64,000 nucleotides of DNA. Origin: Eurosta solidaginis (Eukaryota > Arthropoda > Insecta > Diptera > Tephritidae). Of this stretch, positions 1 to 11,377 are shown piece by piece. The stretch covers positions 15,456,314-15,520,313 of the forward strand of contig NC_090319.1 of the NCBI RefSeq assembly GCF_040869045.1, read 5' to 3'. Each line of letters starts with the position of its first letter. Position 1 is the stretch's first letter. A program made the translations under genes and the position numbers. The notes beneath the pieces were generated by a model. That model saw nothing but the letters and a program-made list of their open reading frames with translations. It was not told the DNA's origin and made no database searches.

Positions 1-1070
1 AGACCCTTGCAGTCACTGTGTCTAAACCATAATTAATTTCGCCTCCAGTTTTCCTCAATATTATCAGCGATTCCTCATTCAGTAGGATGACAGCCTGGCG
101 TGTGGCTTTGTCCCCCTTCTCCACGCTGACAACTCTCCAATTGTAGGCTGGCAGCGTCGGGTTGAGGATCTTTATCATACTGAGTATCCTCTCTGGTTCA
201 GCTGGGTTTGCCGGTAGCCACACCCTTGCTGGTGGCCGTGACGGTATGTCTTTGAAATCGACCGCCCTGAGCTTCGCTCCAGGGTAGACTTCACCTACAG
301 ACTCTACCACTTTTTTGTATATGGCTGCGGATCTCTCGTATCCTCATGCCACGATTTTGATACTACCCTGGAACCACTCTGCATCCTTGCATACCGGTGG
401 CGTCCCAGGATTGCGCGTAAGAACGTCTAGGGTGATATTTGACAGCTCGCTTTTCACCCATTTCCATTTGTCTTTTTTTTTTGCTTCGTTTTCCTGATTG
501 TCGTCAAGGACCCCTAGCAGGATTTTGTCCTTGACCACTTCTGCAAAAGAGTGCCCATGCACCTTCGGCCTCTTTGGTTTGGTAGGCACTACTTCCGCCG
601 ACCTTGCCCTTTTGGTTGCCACTTGTGGCCACCTTTTTTCCGCCAGACGAAAGTCGGGTATCACCTCTTTCGCCCATTGTATCTCTGCCAGTATTTCTCC
701 TACGCTGTCGCTTTCCGCTCTACTTTTGAGGTCTGGCATACGTGCGGATCTGGTTTGGATCCTTGCAGCCACTCTCCTGTGCTTGTATCCAACTTCACTG
801 GCATTTGGCCGCTCACTAGGCTTCGTGAAGGCCGCGGGTGTGGGGGGTGGACCACGCAGGGCCCAGCTTCAACCTAGGCTGGATTCTGCATACCTGCTGC
901 GTCTCTGCTAGTGCCAGGAATATCCCGGAAAATACCCCTTTGCCCTGGCCCACTGCCTTAAGTTTTGTTGGGGAGAGGGTTCCTACCCGGCATCGCCACT
1001 GGCGGTTAGAATGACCCTGCATTGCACTGGCCACCGTTGTGGTGGGCAGAAGCCCTCCTGGCCTTTGAAG
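1..1070 (-). pseudogene. LINE ORF1 remnant (nucleic-acid-binding ORF1, possibly DUF4780-like)
   Basis: On the minus strand a protein frame runs from about 1070 to the window edge. It is broken by a frameshift in a C-rich run near 840 and by an in-frame TGA at about 344-346. It starts with a low-complexity basic part (...GQGKGVF...), continues through a Lys/Glu-rich part, and ends in a stretch with VWLPANPAEPERIL and PAYNWRVV. That end resembles the C-terminal domain I know as DUF4780 in ORF1 proteins of insect LINEs. ORF1 proteins of this kind bind the element's own RNA. The frame is still open at base 1, so the rest of the element (ORF2, 3' end) lies outside to the left. The family is an inference; the disrupted coding frame is seen directly. 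Confidence 0.6.
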
Positions 1071-1558
1071 AGCGCCGGTCTCTTTTTGTTTTTTTATTTT
1101 TTTTTTTTTATATCCTTCGTTAGTGTTCCCACGAATGGCGGAGAAAAGGAACGTCCACCCGGGCAGAGATCTGCAATACCAGGGTAAGGTCTTCATACAA
1201 CCTGGTGCGACCTGGTGCCAGGAGGGCTCCGTTCGCGAATGGGCTATTTAGGGGCCCCCAGCCTGGCTGATCATTCACGGAAACGGATAACGCCTTGATC
1301 CAGCCCCCGAGAAGGAAATGAAACAGGAAAAAAGGAAAGAGAGAGAAAAAGTAAAAGTAAAAGAAAGAGAGAGAAAGATACCCCAGAAACCATGGTCAAG
1401 AATAATTTCCGTATAGCCAGGCTATTAATGAGTCAGGCACACAGCCCTGATTCCTGATCTTAGCTGAACACCGTCCTGACATCGCACAGGCTCAGTACTG
1501 TAGTGTCCATTTCCAGTCGGCACCCTCGTGGAGGGTTCAGTTGGGGATTTGCGCCAAC
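1071..1558 (-). mobile_element. Probable 5' untranslated region of the same LINE
   Basis: This stretch lies upstream of the ORF1 remnant on the minus strand. It holds a purine-rich run of GAAAGAGAGAG type at about 1320-1380 and a T/A run near 1090-1112. It ends abruptly near 1558, where sequence typical of the Helentron-like repeat begins in mid-element. I read it as the LINE's 5' leader, with 1558 as its 5' insertion boundary. No promoter could be assigned. Confidence 0.4.
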
Positions 1559-3154
1559 TCCGTAAACACGATAACTTGAGTAAATTTTGGAGTATCTTGA
1601 TAAAATTTGGTACGTAGGTTCCTGGGCACTCATCTCAGATCGCTATTTAAAATGAGCGAAATCGGAAAATTTCGAAAAACCGAAAAAGTGCGATAATTCA
1701 TTACCAAAGACGGCTAAAGCGATGAAACTTGGTAAGTGGGTTGAGCTTATGACGCAGAATGAAGATTAGCAAAACGTTGGACAATGGGCATGACACCGCC
1801 CACTTTTAAAAGAAGGTAATTTCAAAGTTTTGCAAGCTGTAATTTGGCAGCCGTTGAAGATATCATGATAAAATTTGGCAGGAACGTTACTCCTATTACT
1901 ATATGTATGCTATGTAAAAATTAGCAAAATCGAATTACGAACACGCCCACTTAAAAAAAAAAATTTTTTTTTAAGTAAAATTTTAACAAAAAATTTAATA
2001 TAAGTGTATTATGCCAAAATTCAACTCAAGTAATGATATGGTGCAACAAAATACAAAAATAAAATAAAATTTCAAAATGGGCGTGGCTCCACCCTTTTTC
2101 ATTTAATTCGTCTAGAATATTTTTAATGCCAAAAGTCGAACTAAAATTTACCAATCCTTGTGAAATTTGGTAGGGTCATAGATTTTATGACGTTAACTGT
2201 TTTCTGTGAAAATGGGCGAAATCGGTTGAAGCCACGCCCAGTTTTTATACACAGTCGACCGTCTGTCCTTCCGCTCGGCCGTTAACATGATAATTTGAGC
2301 AAAAATCGATATATCTTTACTAAACTTAGTTCGCGTACTTATCTAAACTCACTTTATCTTGGTAAAAAAAACGGCCGAAATCCGACTATAACCACGCCCA
2401 CTTTTTCGATATCGTTAATTACGAAAAATGAAAAAAATGCCATAATTCTATACCAAATATGAAAAAGGAGTTGAAACATGGTAATTGGATTGGTTTATTG
2501 ACGCAAAATATAACTTTAGAAACAACTTTGTGAGTGACACCTACCACATTAAGTAGAAGAAAATGAAGGAGTTCTGCAGGGCGAATTCAAACGCCCTTGG
2601 AATCTTGGCCGGAATACTGTTCGTAGTATTACGGTACCCGACAGATGATGTTCTGGGTCACCCTGGTCCACACTTTGGACGATATCTCGAAAACGCCTTC
2701 ACATATAAAACTAAGGGCCACTCCCTTTCGAAACCCTCATATATACCTTTAATTTGATACACACATCGTACACACACATTCTATAGTCACCCCTGGTCCA
2801 CCCTTATGGCGATGTCTCGAAAAGGCGTCCACCTATAGCACTAAGGCCCACTCCCTTTTAAAATACTCATTAACACCTTTCTTTTGATACCCATATCGTA
2901 CAAACACATTCTAGAGTCACCCCTGGTCCACCTTTCTGGCGATATCCTGAAATGGCGTCCACCTATAAAACTATGTCCCACTCCTTTTTAAAATACGCTT
3001 TAATACCTTTCATTTGATACCTATGTCATACAAACACATTCCAGGGTTACCCTAGGTTAATTTTGCTAAATAGTGATTTCCCTTATTTTGTCTCCAAAGC
3101 TCTCAGCTGAGTATGTAATGTTCGGTTACACCCGAACTTAGCCTTCCTTACTTG
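1559..3154 (-). mobile_element. Helentron-like (HINE-type) repeat, copy A, one end replaced by a LINE
   Basis: Minus-strand copy of the main repeat family of this window. The hairpin end is complete: the reverse complement of CAAGTAAGGAAGGCTAAG, then a GTTCGG...CCGAAC stem and the subterminal CTCAGCTGAG palindrome, ending at about 3154. Inside are the characteristic GGGCGTGG boxes and three markers of a 130-bp repeat (TTTGATAC at about 2756, 2886 and 3016). The other end, with the GTCC microsatellite, is missing. The copy starts at GTAAACACGATAACTTGAG, directly next to the LINE. It has no coding capacity. Confidence 0.65.
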
Positions 3155-4474
3155 CGGCATCATATTGTTTTGTTCGTTAGATCGCTGTAGTTGGTAAACA
3201 ATTTTATAGCTCTAATTTTTAGTAATCTTCAAAACATACTCCAAACAAGTTTATATCCTTTTCACAAGCACAGCTTCATCGCTCGTTGGTTCATAACTTT
3301 GTTGCCTTTATCATTCATATCGATTTTAAAGTGGATGGCTGGTGCACGCCAAAAAGTAGGCAACACAGTCTCGCCAAACAACGGCTATAAAATAATAAAC
3401 CAAGCGGCAGAAGTACCAAATCCAAGTTTGTAGATATTTTTTAATGTGTGTGTGTACGAGTGCTTTTACGCGAACGTTTGTAACTAGCGAAGATTCGAAG
3501 GATGGAAAATGGAAAAGCAAAGTTGGCATTGTTGAAAACGCTATGCAAGCTGTGGCCAAGTAAAGGGAATAAACTGCAACAACGAAAACAACAACAACGA
3601 CAACGGTAACACCAATGGCCAAATAGACTGTGATGCCATCGCCATAAACAACAACTACATGCAACAATGACGCTGATAAAGTGAACGTGCCTGGAATATA
3701 AGTTTGAACGTCTGAGGTAAAGTACATACATACAAACATAAATACAAGGGGATGGGACAAAAGTAACCAACAATAATAACAACAAAACAAAAATAATAAA
3801 ATGTACAATAACAACAACTACAGCGACAACAAAGTCTGTCATAATGTGCTTAGTAAAAAGCTAAGTTTACTGCTAAAATAGTTGTGCTGGGTAAATTACA
3901 ACACTAACAACTTCTTTACAATACCAAACAATCGAACATTTTGTAGACAGTAACAACGTCATGTAGATAATACAGCGCCGAACAAGAACTAAAAGCCACA
4001 GTTAACTATGAGCAGTGGTAAGACAGCGACAAAATAACGGCATACAAATGGCAACAACATAAAAACAAGAACAACAACCACATCAGCATTTGAACACCTG
4101 AACGTCTGCTCAACTATAGAATCATCAGAAATAACGTGATATTTCAGTGACCAAATTTGTGTTGTTGTTATTATTTTTGGTTGTCTATACGTCAGTTTGT
4201 CTGCTATATTCATTCCTTAGTTTTCTCGTTAGTCTATTGTAGGCGCTTAAAGTGTCCTAAGCTACTGTAGATGAAACGCGAACAGCCAATCCTATGTTTG
4301 TGCGAATGTAAGTAGGTAAATCGATGTTCTGTTTATGTAGCACTTAAAGCATATTTTTTTTAAGATTTTTGTGTATTTGTCGCATAAAACTAAATGACAA
4401 GCCAAATAAAATTTTAGTGCCTGTTTATAATATACATTTTAGTATAAATCTTTTGGGCTAATTTAAAAAAAAAA
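3155..4474. other. No gene seen; CAA-rich spacer
   Basis: The stretch 3560-4090 is rich in CAACAA and ACAACG runs. This produces long spurious ORFs on the minus strand (poly-Val, Cys, Phe), which I do not believe. No recognisable element or RNA gene was found. Confidence 0.4.
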
Positions 4475-6403
4475 CAAGTAAGGAAGGCTAAGTTCGGGTG
4501 TAACCGAACATTACATACTCAGTTGAGAGCTATAGTGACAACATAAGGGAAAATAACCATGTAGGAAAATGAACCGAGGGAAACCCTGGAATGTGTTTGT
4601 ATGACATATGTATCAAATGAAAGGCATTAAAGAGTATTTTATGAGGGAGTGGACCATAGTTTTATAGGTGGACGCCATTTAGGGATATCGCCATAAAGGT
4701 GGATCAGGGGTGACCCTAGAATTTGTTTGTACAATATGGGTATCAAATTAAAGGTATTAATGAGGGGTTTAAAAGGGAGTGGTGGTAGTTGTATCGGTGG
4801 TCGCCTTTTCGAGACATCGCCATAAAGATGGACCAGGGGTGACTCTAGAATATGTTTGTACGATATGGGTATCAAATGAAAGGTGTTAATGAGTATTTTA
4901 AAAGGGCGTGGGGCTTAGTTCTATAGGTGGACGCCTTTTCGAGATATCGCCATAAAGGTGGACCAGGGGAGATTCTAGAATGTGTTTTTACGATATTGGT
5001 ATTAAATTAAAGGTATTAATGAGAGTTCTAAAAGGGAGTGGTGGTAGTCGTATATGTGAAGGCGTTTTCCAGGTATCGACCAAAATGTGGACCAGGGTGA
5101 CCCAAAAGATCATCTGTTGGATACCGCTAATTTATTTATATATGTAATACCTGCCAAGTTTTCAAGGGTTTTTTATTTCGCCCTGCAGAACTTTCTCATT
5201 TTCTTCTACTTTATATGGTAGATGTCACAACCATTTTACAAAGGTTTTTCTAAAGTTACTTTTCGCGTCAATAAACCAATCCAATTACCATGTTTCATGC
5301 CTTTTTTCGTATTTGGTATATAATTATGGCATTTTTTTAATTTTTCGTAATTTTCGATATCGAAAAAGTGGGCGTGGTCATAGTCGGATTTCGTTAGTTT
5401 TTTATACCAAGATAAAGTGAGTTCAGATAAGTACGTGAACTAAGTTCAGTACAGATATGTCGATTTTTGCTCAAGTTATCGTGTTAACGGCCATGCGGAA
5501 GGACAGACGGACGACTGTGTATAAAAACTGGGCGTGGCTTCAAACGATTTCGCCCATTTTCACAGAAAACAGTTAACGTCATAAAATCTATGTCCCCACC
5601 AAATTTCAAAAGGATTGGTAAATTTTTGTTCGACTTATGGCATTAAAAGTATCCTAGACAAATTAAATGAAAAAGGGCGGAGCCACACCCATTTTTAAAT
5701 CTTCTTTTATTTTTGTATTTTGTTGCACTATATCATTACTGGAGTTGAATGTTGACATAATTTACTTATATACGGTAAAGATATTAAATTTTTTGTTAAA
5801 ATTTTGTTTGAAAGTGGGCGTGGTCCTTCTCCGATTTTGCAAATTTTTATTAAGCGTACATATAGTAATAGAGTAACGTTCATGCCAAATTGCATCATGA
5901 TATCTTCAACGACTGCCAAATTACAGCTTGCAAAGTTTTAAATTACCTTCTTTTAAAAGTGGGCGGTGCCACGCCCATTGTCCAAAATTTTACTAATTTT
6001 CTATTGTACGTCATAAGTTCAACTCACCTACCAAGTTTCATCACTTTATCTGTCTTTGGTAATGAGTTATCGCACTTTTTCGGTTCTTCGATATTTTCGA
6101 TATCGAAGAAGTGGGCGTGATTATAGTCCGATATCGTTCATTTTAAAAAGCAATCTGAGACGAATGCTCAGGAACCTACGTACCAAATTTCATCAAGATA
6201 TCTCAAAATTTACTCAAGTTATCGTGTTAACGGACGGACGGACAGACGGACGGACGGACATGGCTCAATCAATTTTTTTTTTTCATCCTGATGATTTTGA
6301 TATATGGAAGTCTATATCTATCTCGATTCCTTTATACCTGTACAACCAACCGTTATCCCATCAAACTTAATATATTCTGTGAGCTCTGCTCAACTGAGTA
6401 TAA
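4475..6403 (+). mobile_element. Helentron-like repeat, copy B (long form)
   Basis: Both ends are visible. It begins CAAGTAAGGAAGGCTAAG, followed by GTTCGGGTGTAACCGAAC (6-bp stem, 6-base loop) and ATACTCAGTTGAG. It ends GAGCTCTGCTCAACTGAGTA, the inverse of the start motif. About 130 bp from the right end lies a GGAC-type microsatellite (6231-6263). Markers of the 130-bp repeat occur at about 4608, 4738, 4867 and 4997. Many GGGCGTGG boxes sit in the body. ORFs here are accidental. Subterminal inverted repeats, microsatellite and terminal hairpin are the layout described for Helentron-associated INE elements; the class call is inference. Confidence 0.65.
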
Positions 6404-6936
6404 CAAGTAAGGAAGACTAAGTTTGGGTGTAACCGAACATTACATACTCAGCTGCCAAGTTACAGCTTGCAAAACTTTTAAATTCCTGTCTTTTCAAAGT
6501 GGGCGGTGCCACGCCCATTGTCCAAAATTTTACTAATTTTCTATTCTGCGTCATATGGTCAACCCACCTACCAAGTTTAATCGCTTTATCCGCCTTTAGT
6601 AATGAATTATCGCACTTTATTTGTTTTAAGAAATTTTCGATGTCGAAAAAGTGGGCGTGGTTATAAGTCCGATTTCGTTCATTTTAAACAGCGATCTGTG
6701 ATGAGTGCCCTGGCACTTACATACAAAATTTCTTTAAGATACCTCAACATTTACTCAAGTTATCGTGTTTACGGGCGGACGAACGGACGGACATGGCTAA
6801 ATTAATTTCTTTTTTTCGCCCAAATCATTTTGATATATAGAAGTCTATATCTATATCGATTAGTTTATGCCGTTACGGGGTACCATTATGCGAACAAAAT
6901 TAATATACTCTGTGAGTTCAGCTCAGCTGAGTATAA
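6404..6936 (+). mobile_element. Helentron-like repeat, copy C (short form), head to tail with copy B
   Basis: It starts CAAGTAAGGAAGACTAAG directly after the last bases of copy B and ends CTCAGCTGAGTATAA. It keeps the terminal hairpin, the subterminal ATACTCAGCTG and the GGAC microsatellite (6771-6795). It lacks the 130-bp repeats and most of the body. Directly abutting copies of the same orientation are typical of rolling-circle elements. Confidence 0.65.
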
Positions 6937-7060
6937 AAATCACTTCACTCAGCAAATTGAAAACAATTACGTAAATTTGTTCACTTTTTTCTTGCTTTGC
7001 GAAGCAATCTCAATACAATGACCACAAAAGCCTCGAAAAATACTAAACGCTTACTACCTA

Positions 7061-7375
7061 CCCGCCTCGATTGTGCAAATAATGCGGACGCAGTCTTATC
7101 TCTGTTTGCTGTGTTCAGGCAGAAGTGCAACTTCTTCAGAACTACGTCCAACGCCCACCACATCGACGATCCTGAGTGTATTTCTGCCATGAAAAGCTTC
7201 TCAGTGAAAACTTATCTGCCTTGCAGATGCCGTTCGAAGTCGGCATAAAACATATGGGTTCCGTCCGCATAATTTGTAAGAAAAAATTAAAGGAGCACGA
7301 TGCAAATTGAAAGGGAAGCTCGGTCTAAAATCTCTACGGAGCGCCTTACATTTATTTTAACGGCATTGCACTCGC
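7061..7375 (+). repeat. Fragment of a dispersed repeat (GAAGCTCGG type)
   Basis: The phrases AGTCGGCATAAAAC, GGAGCACGATGCAAATTG and GAAGCTCGGTCTAAAATCTC are ones I associate with a common non-coding repeat in tephritid genomes. A diverged piece of the same phrase (GAAGCTCGGCCTATACTC) occurs at about 49163. The overlapping ORFs on both strands are not convincing. The class of element is unknown to me. Confidence 0.35.
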
Positions 7376-8979
7376 TAAAAATGTTTACTTCTCTTAATGG
7401 CTGACCGCTAAGTCATTTAAAGGTTTTCTTACTCCACTCTTTTGCGGTTACAATGACGTGTGTGGCGAGGAGTGTAGGTTTTGATAAGAGCGAGTTTGAC
7501 TGTAGTGACATTTTTTTTAGAAATGAAGAGAAAGCACGTAAGTCTCAGATAGAGTTGGCGACATTCACTAAACATATACCGTCTAAGAACCATTGCTTTC
7601 CGGTAATATCATTAAGTATTTCGTTGGAATGTGGGCTGAGCATCAGTCTCTTCGTTTGTTAGAGTCGATTGCAGCTCTTTTATAGCCGCGCCGCGTGTGA
7701 TAATTTGGAGTGTTCGCAACATTGGTACTCATATGTTGACCAGTAATGTACAACGGAACATATCTGTCTTAGATATGTGCCTTCGCTTGTTTTTGTTATT
7801 GTTGTAGGGACAAATGCACTCCGTGAAGGTTTTGGGGACTGCTACCGATATTATACCGACGGTTATAATGAAACGTGCTGATTGTGAGGGTAAAGCAGCA
7901 TTTGTTTATTTATATTTTTTCTTAGATTTTTCCATTTTCCTCAATATTTTCCAAGTGTATCCTTAGTTGCACCGATTGAAGAGCTCTTCTTTCAAATCCC
8001 AGTCCGCATAATCACTACATATGGAGGTATTGCGTTTTCATACCTATGTTGCTAGTTATACGATTAGGGAGGCCGTGTCCGTACCTCAACCTCTATCATT
8101 TATGCTTTCATTGCTTCTTCTGCGTTTGGAAATGTGTTTTTCTAATCCGCGTTGGATCTCTTTATGTTGCCTGATCATCGCTACCATGGCGCAACTGTTC
8201 AAGGCTTCTTAGTTACTTACTTATGTCTCCGACAACGTCGCACTTTTCATCTTCAAAATTGTCGCATTTTCTATTCTCTTCATACTTTTAATGCTGAAGA
8301 TATTTTTAAACATTTACGTCTAGTTAGGAATTGAGTTAGGTAGAAAACCACTTTGCTTAGCTTTCGTTATAGTTAGTGTTCCCAGACAGAAATACGTCGA
8401 TATGTCTAGCGCCATTTTATGCAGTTTTCGCCATAGAAATCATGCCAAAAGGAAGCATCATTAAGTATTTGGCTCTGTACGACGACTGCAAATGGTTTGA
8501 AACATCTTTGCTTTGGCCCTCGTTCATTCAACGTTATCCTTGAATTTCTACTTCATAGTTTTTTTTTTTTTTTTTTTCTTAATGATAATAAAAATATGTT
8601 TGGCGTTATAATAATAAAACAACAACTTGCACGATTCTGCGTAAATTATCTCGTTATGCGTCTGCTTGGAATCATAGATAGGTTTATTGATCGCAAGTTA
8701 GATAACATGCACCAGCAAACCGTCAAACTAATCGAAACAGGAATAGAAACGCATATACTTTAAAAAAAAGTTTTAGTAGAATTGCTACAGATTCAGGTGT
8801 AGACTAATCTTTGAGGGTTGAATAAAACTGAGCCACGTTCCAAAGTCTTGAAGAACGACCCGAGTGGCCTTCAACGTAAGCGCGAAGAACTCGTCATCTG
8901 CAGCAATAGTACTACAAGTCTATTAGCTTTACATCTTGTATGCATTATTATTTTTAGCACAAAATGTTTACACCAAAGT
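7376..8979. other. No feature recognised
   Basis: AT-rich sequence with a poly-T run at about 8560-8580 and only short chance ORFs. No repeat end, RNA gene or protein motif was recognised. Confidence 0.35.
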
Positions 8980-9280
8980 TAAGTCAGTCACCTTGGGTGT
9001 TCATGAATATTGAGAAAGTACTGGAACGCCAGGAATATGATTAATTTATGTACATCCGGCCTCAACAAAATGGAGCGGCTCCCTGTTAAGCTGTAGAATG
9101 TTAACGTCGCAAGGGGGTCTATGCGAGGCCACGAAGTCTGTAAACACAGGAACGCCGCAGGGTGGGTGTGATCGCTGGTCATCATGCAATTGCTTGCGCC
9201 GTTCGACGGATAATCACTCAAATTCACGACGCATGCAGATGACGTTCCAGTCATTATCTATGGACACACTCATTGGTGTT
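8980..9280 (+). pseudogene. LINE reverse-transcriptase fragment (jockey/R1-type)
   Basis: Two of the three forward frames carry pieces of a non-LTR reverse transcriptase. One has NTGTPQGG (about 9145-9165), matching the usual RGTPQGG motif. A different frame has HADDVPVII (about 9225-9255), which corresponds to the YADD catalytic motif with Tyr replaced by His. The normal stretch between these motifs is shortened and frameshifted. Both the N-terminal endonuclease and the C-terminal part are absent. This is a dead scrap of a retrotransposon. Confidence 0.55.
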
Positions 9281-9289
9281 ATTTAAGGG

Positions 9290-9745
9290 CTGTTTTCGGG
9301 AATTTTTTTTTGTATATTTCGGGAGTATTTTAGAATTATTTCTCAAATCACCATAGGACCATTTTGCTGCCAAACAATTTCGGAATGACGTCGGGACTTT
9401 TACGGGATTACTTCAGAAAAATTGGTTATTATTTCAGGATTGTTCAGTCATTTTTGTGCATTTCAGGAGTATTTTAGAATTGTTCCGCGAACCACTACTG
9501 GACCATTATGGCCATACTTCGGGATAATGTAAGAATAACCGCAGGATTATTTCGGTACTACTTAAAAAAAATCTTTATTATTTTTGGACTACTTTTTGTG
9601 CATTTCGGGAGTATATTAAAGAAGTTTCGAAAGTCAATACAGGAACAATACAGATATTACTTCTTAATTATTTCGGGATTTTATAAGTATTGTTTCGGCA
9701 TCACTTCAGGACTATTTCGGCACAATTTTGTCGGCACTTTATTTC
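9290..9745 (+). repeat. Tandem repeat of about 143 bp built from ATTTCGGGA words
   Basis: The phrase ATTTCGGGAGTATTTTAGAA recurs with changes at about 9315, 9460 and 9602, a spacing of about 142-145 bp. Within each unit short words such as GGATTATTTC and GGACTATTT recur. A second region of the same texture lies at 49230-49970. The ORF at 9508-9801 is a by-product of the repeat. Confidence 0.5.
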
Positions 9746-10159
9746 GCAATCGAAAAGGGGTAAGTTCTTCACTACATTTACTGCAAAATTTAAACAACTG
9801 ACGATATGCTAGACTCGTTTCTCTAGTCACTTAATAAGAAAAGACAATTATGCAAGTATTGCATAATTGAAACTTGCTATATCCCAAACAAATCCTCGAT
9901 TTGCCTTAATCTCCTTTTAGCAAATTTTAAAGCTCCCTACCTGCTCTTAAGCCTTTCAGGACCGTAAGAAAACTACAAGTAAATTTTGTTGTACGTATGT
10001 TTTATTTAGTTGATTTGAAAGCAAAATACATAAAAAACTATTCGACTTTTAAATTAATTCCACGGTTCTTTTGTAATTTCTTGGGAAAAATATTTCCCTA
10101 TGGACCTCAATGGGAATTTCGCGATAGCAGGGAACATTTGTTATCTAATAATGCGAACT

Positions 10160-10420
10160 TTAAAAATTTGTTGTGAAAATATATAGATTTTGGAAAATAA
10201 AACATTTATGGAAATCTGCAAAGCAGTTTCTTTTGCTAGTATAACAGAGGTGAACGTTGCACATTACACATATGTTATGCGTCCTATTTTCAATCCGCTT
10301 CTTAGCGCAATTTACATACCTCTTCATGTTATTTACTTTTTGCATATTGTGCATTGGTAAACTTCGCTTCACACCGACTTGACTCTTCGGTTTATTCACT
10401 GCGGACGGCCTGGATCTTTG
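10160..10420 (-). pseudogene. piggyBac transposase C-terminal zinc-finger remnant
   Basis: The minus frame contains RPAVNKPK, then KRYVNCAKKR, then CVMCNVHLC and NCFADFHKC. This follows the C-terminal cysteine-rich domain of piggyBac transposases (spaced Cys pairs, then C-F-x-x-F-H), which binds the element ends. The first Cys pair of the usual motif is incomplete (NCAKK). It lies downstream of the N-terminal remnant on the same strand. The DDD catalytic core that should separate them is gone, which makes this a typical internally deleted element. Confidence 0.7.
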
Positions 10421-10586
10421 CCTACATGAAAATTCATTTATAAGGTTTCGAGCAATATTTTTACGAAATTCTATACTGCTCAGAAGGGTTCCCTCTACAA
10501 GTTTCTTCTAATTTTACTTTTTGTACACCAAACATGAGTTGTTCATAGCAATATCCATTATATCGAAAAAATGCGTAAGTAGTATT

Positions 10587-10904
10587 TTATCTTTGCTTTG
10601 CAATCAATTTCATAGCAGACTTTTCGCAAAATATATTTATGCTACCGAAGTCATTGTCACTTTCTCGAAAGATACTCAGCGCATATGAGTCCTTTATCCA
10701 TCTGAAAACAAGAGCTTCTTCAACAGAGGTATGGACAGGATTCTCATCCGATTTGTGCACACCTACACAATTTTCCATATCCTGAGTAAGGTATTCTTGA
10801 TCTTCTTTTCGTAGTTCATCTTAACCATCACTATTGTCAGCTATGAGTAATTGTAAAATTTCATCTTCTTTCAGATGAAATCCCCTGCATCTTTTTCCAG
10901 CCAT
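10587..10904 (-). pseudogene. piggyBac transposase N-terminal remnant
   Basis: The frame opens with ATG at 10904 (MAGKRCRGFHLKEDEIL), reaches a TAA after 27 codons, then continues in the same frame to a stop at 10587. The acidic stretch and LKEDEILQLL match the start of many piggyBac-like transposases. The catalytic core is not present downstream, so the protein cannot be active. The start was chosen because it is the first ATG after the terminal repeat region and gives the family's usual beginning. Confidence 0.55.
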
Positions 10905-11377
10905 TTTGTCTGTAGTCAATTCGAAAAACATGAATAAATGAGTTAATCGCAATATAAAATAATAATAAAAATAGTACCTTAAAATTTCCATTGTGGTCCA
11001 CAGGGAAATATGTTTCCCTTATAATAATTCTTTATTTTTAGATACTTTTTCCCATTTAATTACATAAAATTGATCATTGTTTAGTCTCTTACTTACCATT
11101 CAACTAATAAAAATCTCTTAAAAACAATTTGAAACACGAAATTCTAAATAAGCTAAATAAATATGAACACACTTCACTCTTCGAAAGTTTGCCGACTTTA
11201 CTTACACTTTTAATAAAGAATATTTGAAAATACTGACAATATTCTTAACTTGATTATGGGGACTCCCCTTTTTATGTTTAAACACACTCGCTTGAACAGA
11301 GTTACCATATAATAAAATCTAAAAATTCCCTAATTTATTCATGGGAAATATATTTCCCATAGTCCTGAAAGGGTTAA

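Larger units (their letters stand above)
9951..11373 (-). mobile_element. piggyBac-like transposon, internally deleted
   Basis: Both ends can be placed. The left end is GCCTTTCAGGAC (9951), and the right end reads CCCTTTCAGGAC on the other strand (11362-11373), so 11 of 12 bases match. Each end is flanked by TTAA (9947-9950 and 11374-11377), the target duplication of this superfamily. Palindromes of the form GGGAAATATNTTTCCC occur near both ends: at about 10085 (imperfect), 10996 and 11343. At 1.42 kb it is much shorter than an autonomous element. The remaining coding pieces are the N- and C-terminal parts of the transposase, both on the minus strand. Confidence 0.88.

Noticed and set aside
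551..877. Plus-strand ORFs at 498-911
   Set aside because: They lie opposite the LINE ORF1 frame, which has better supporting sequence.
3326..3842. Two long overlapping minus-strand ORFs rich in Val, Cys and Phe
   Set aside because: They are translations of a CAA/ACAACG-rich spacer; no domain, and two frames open at once, as expected of triplet-biased DNA.
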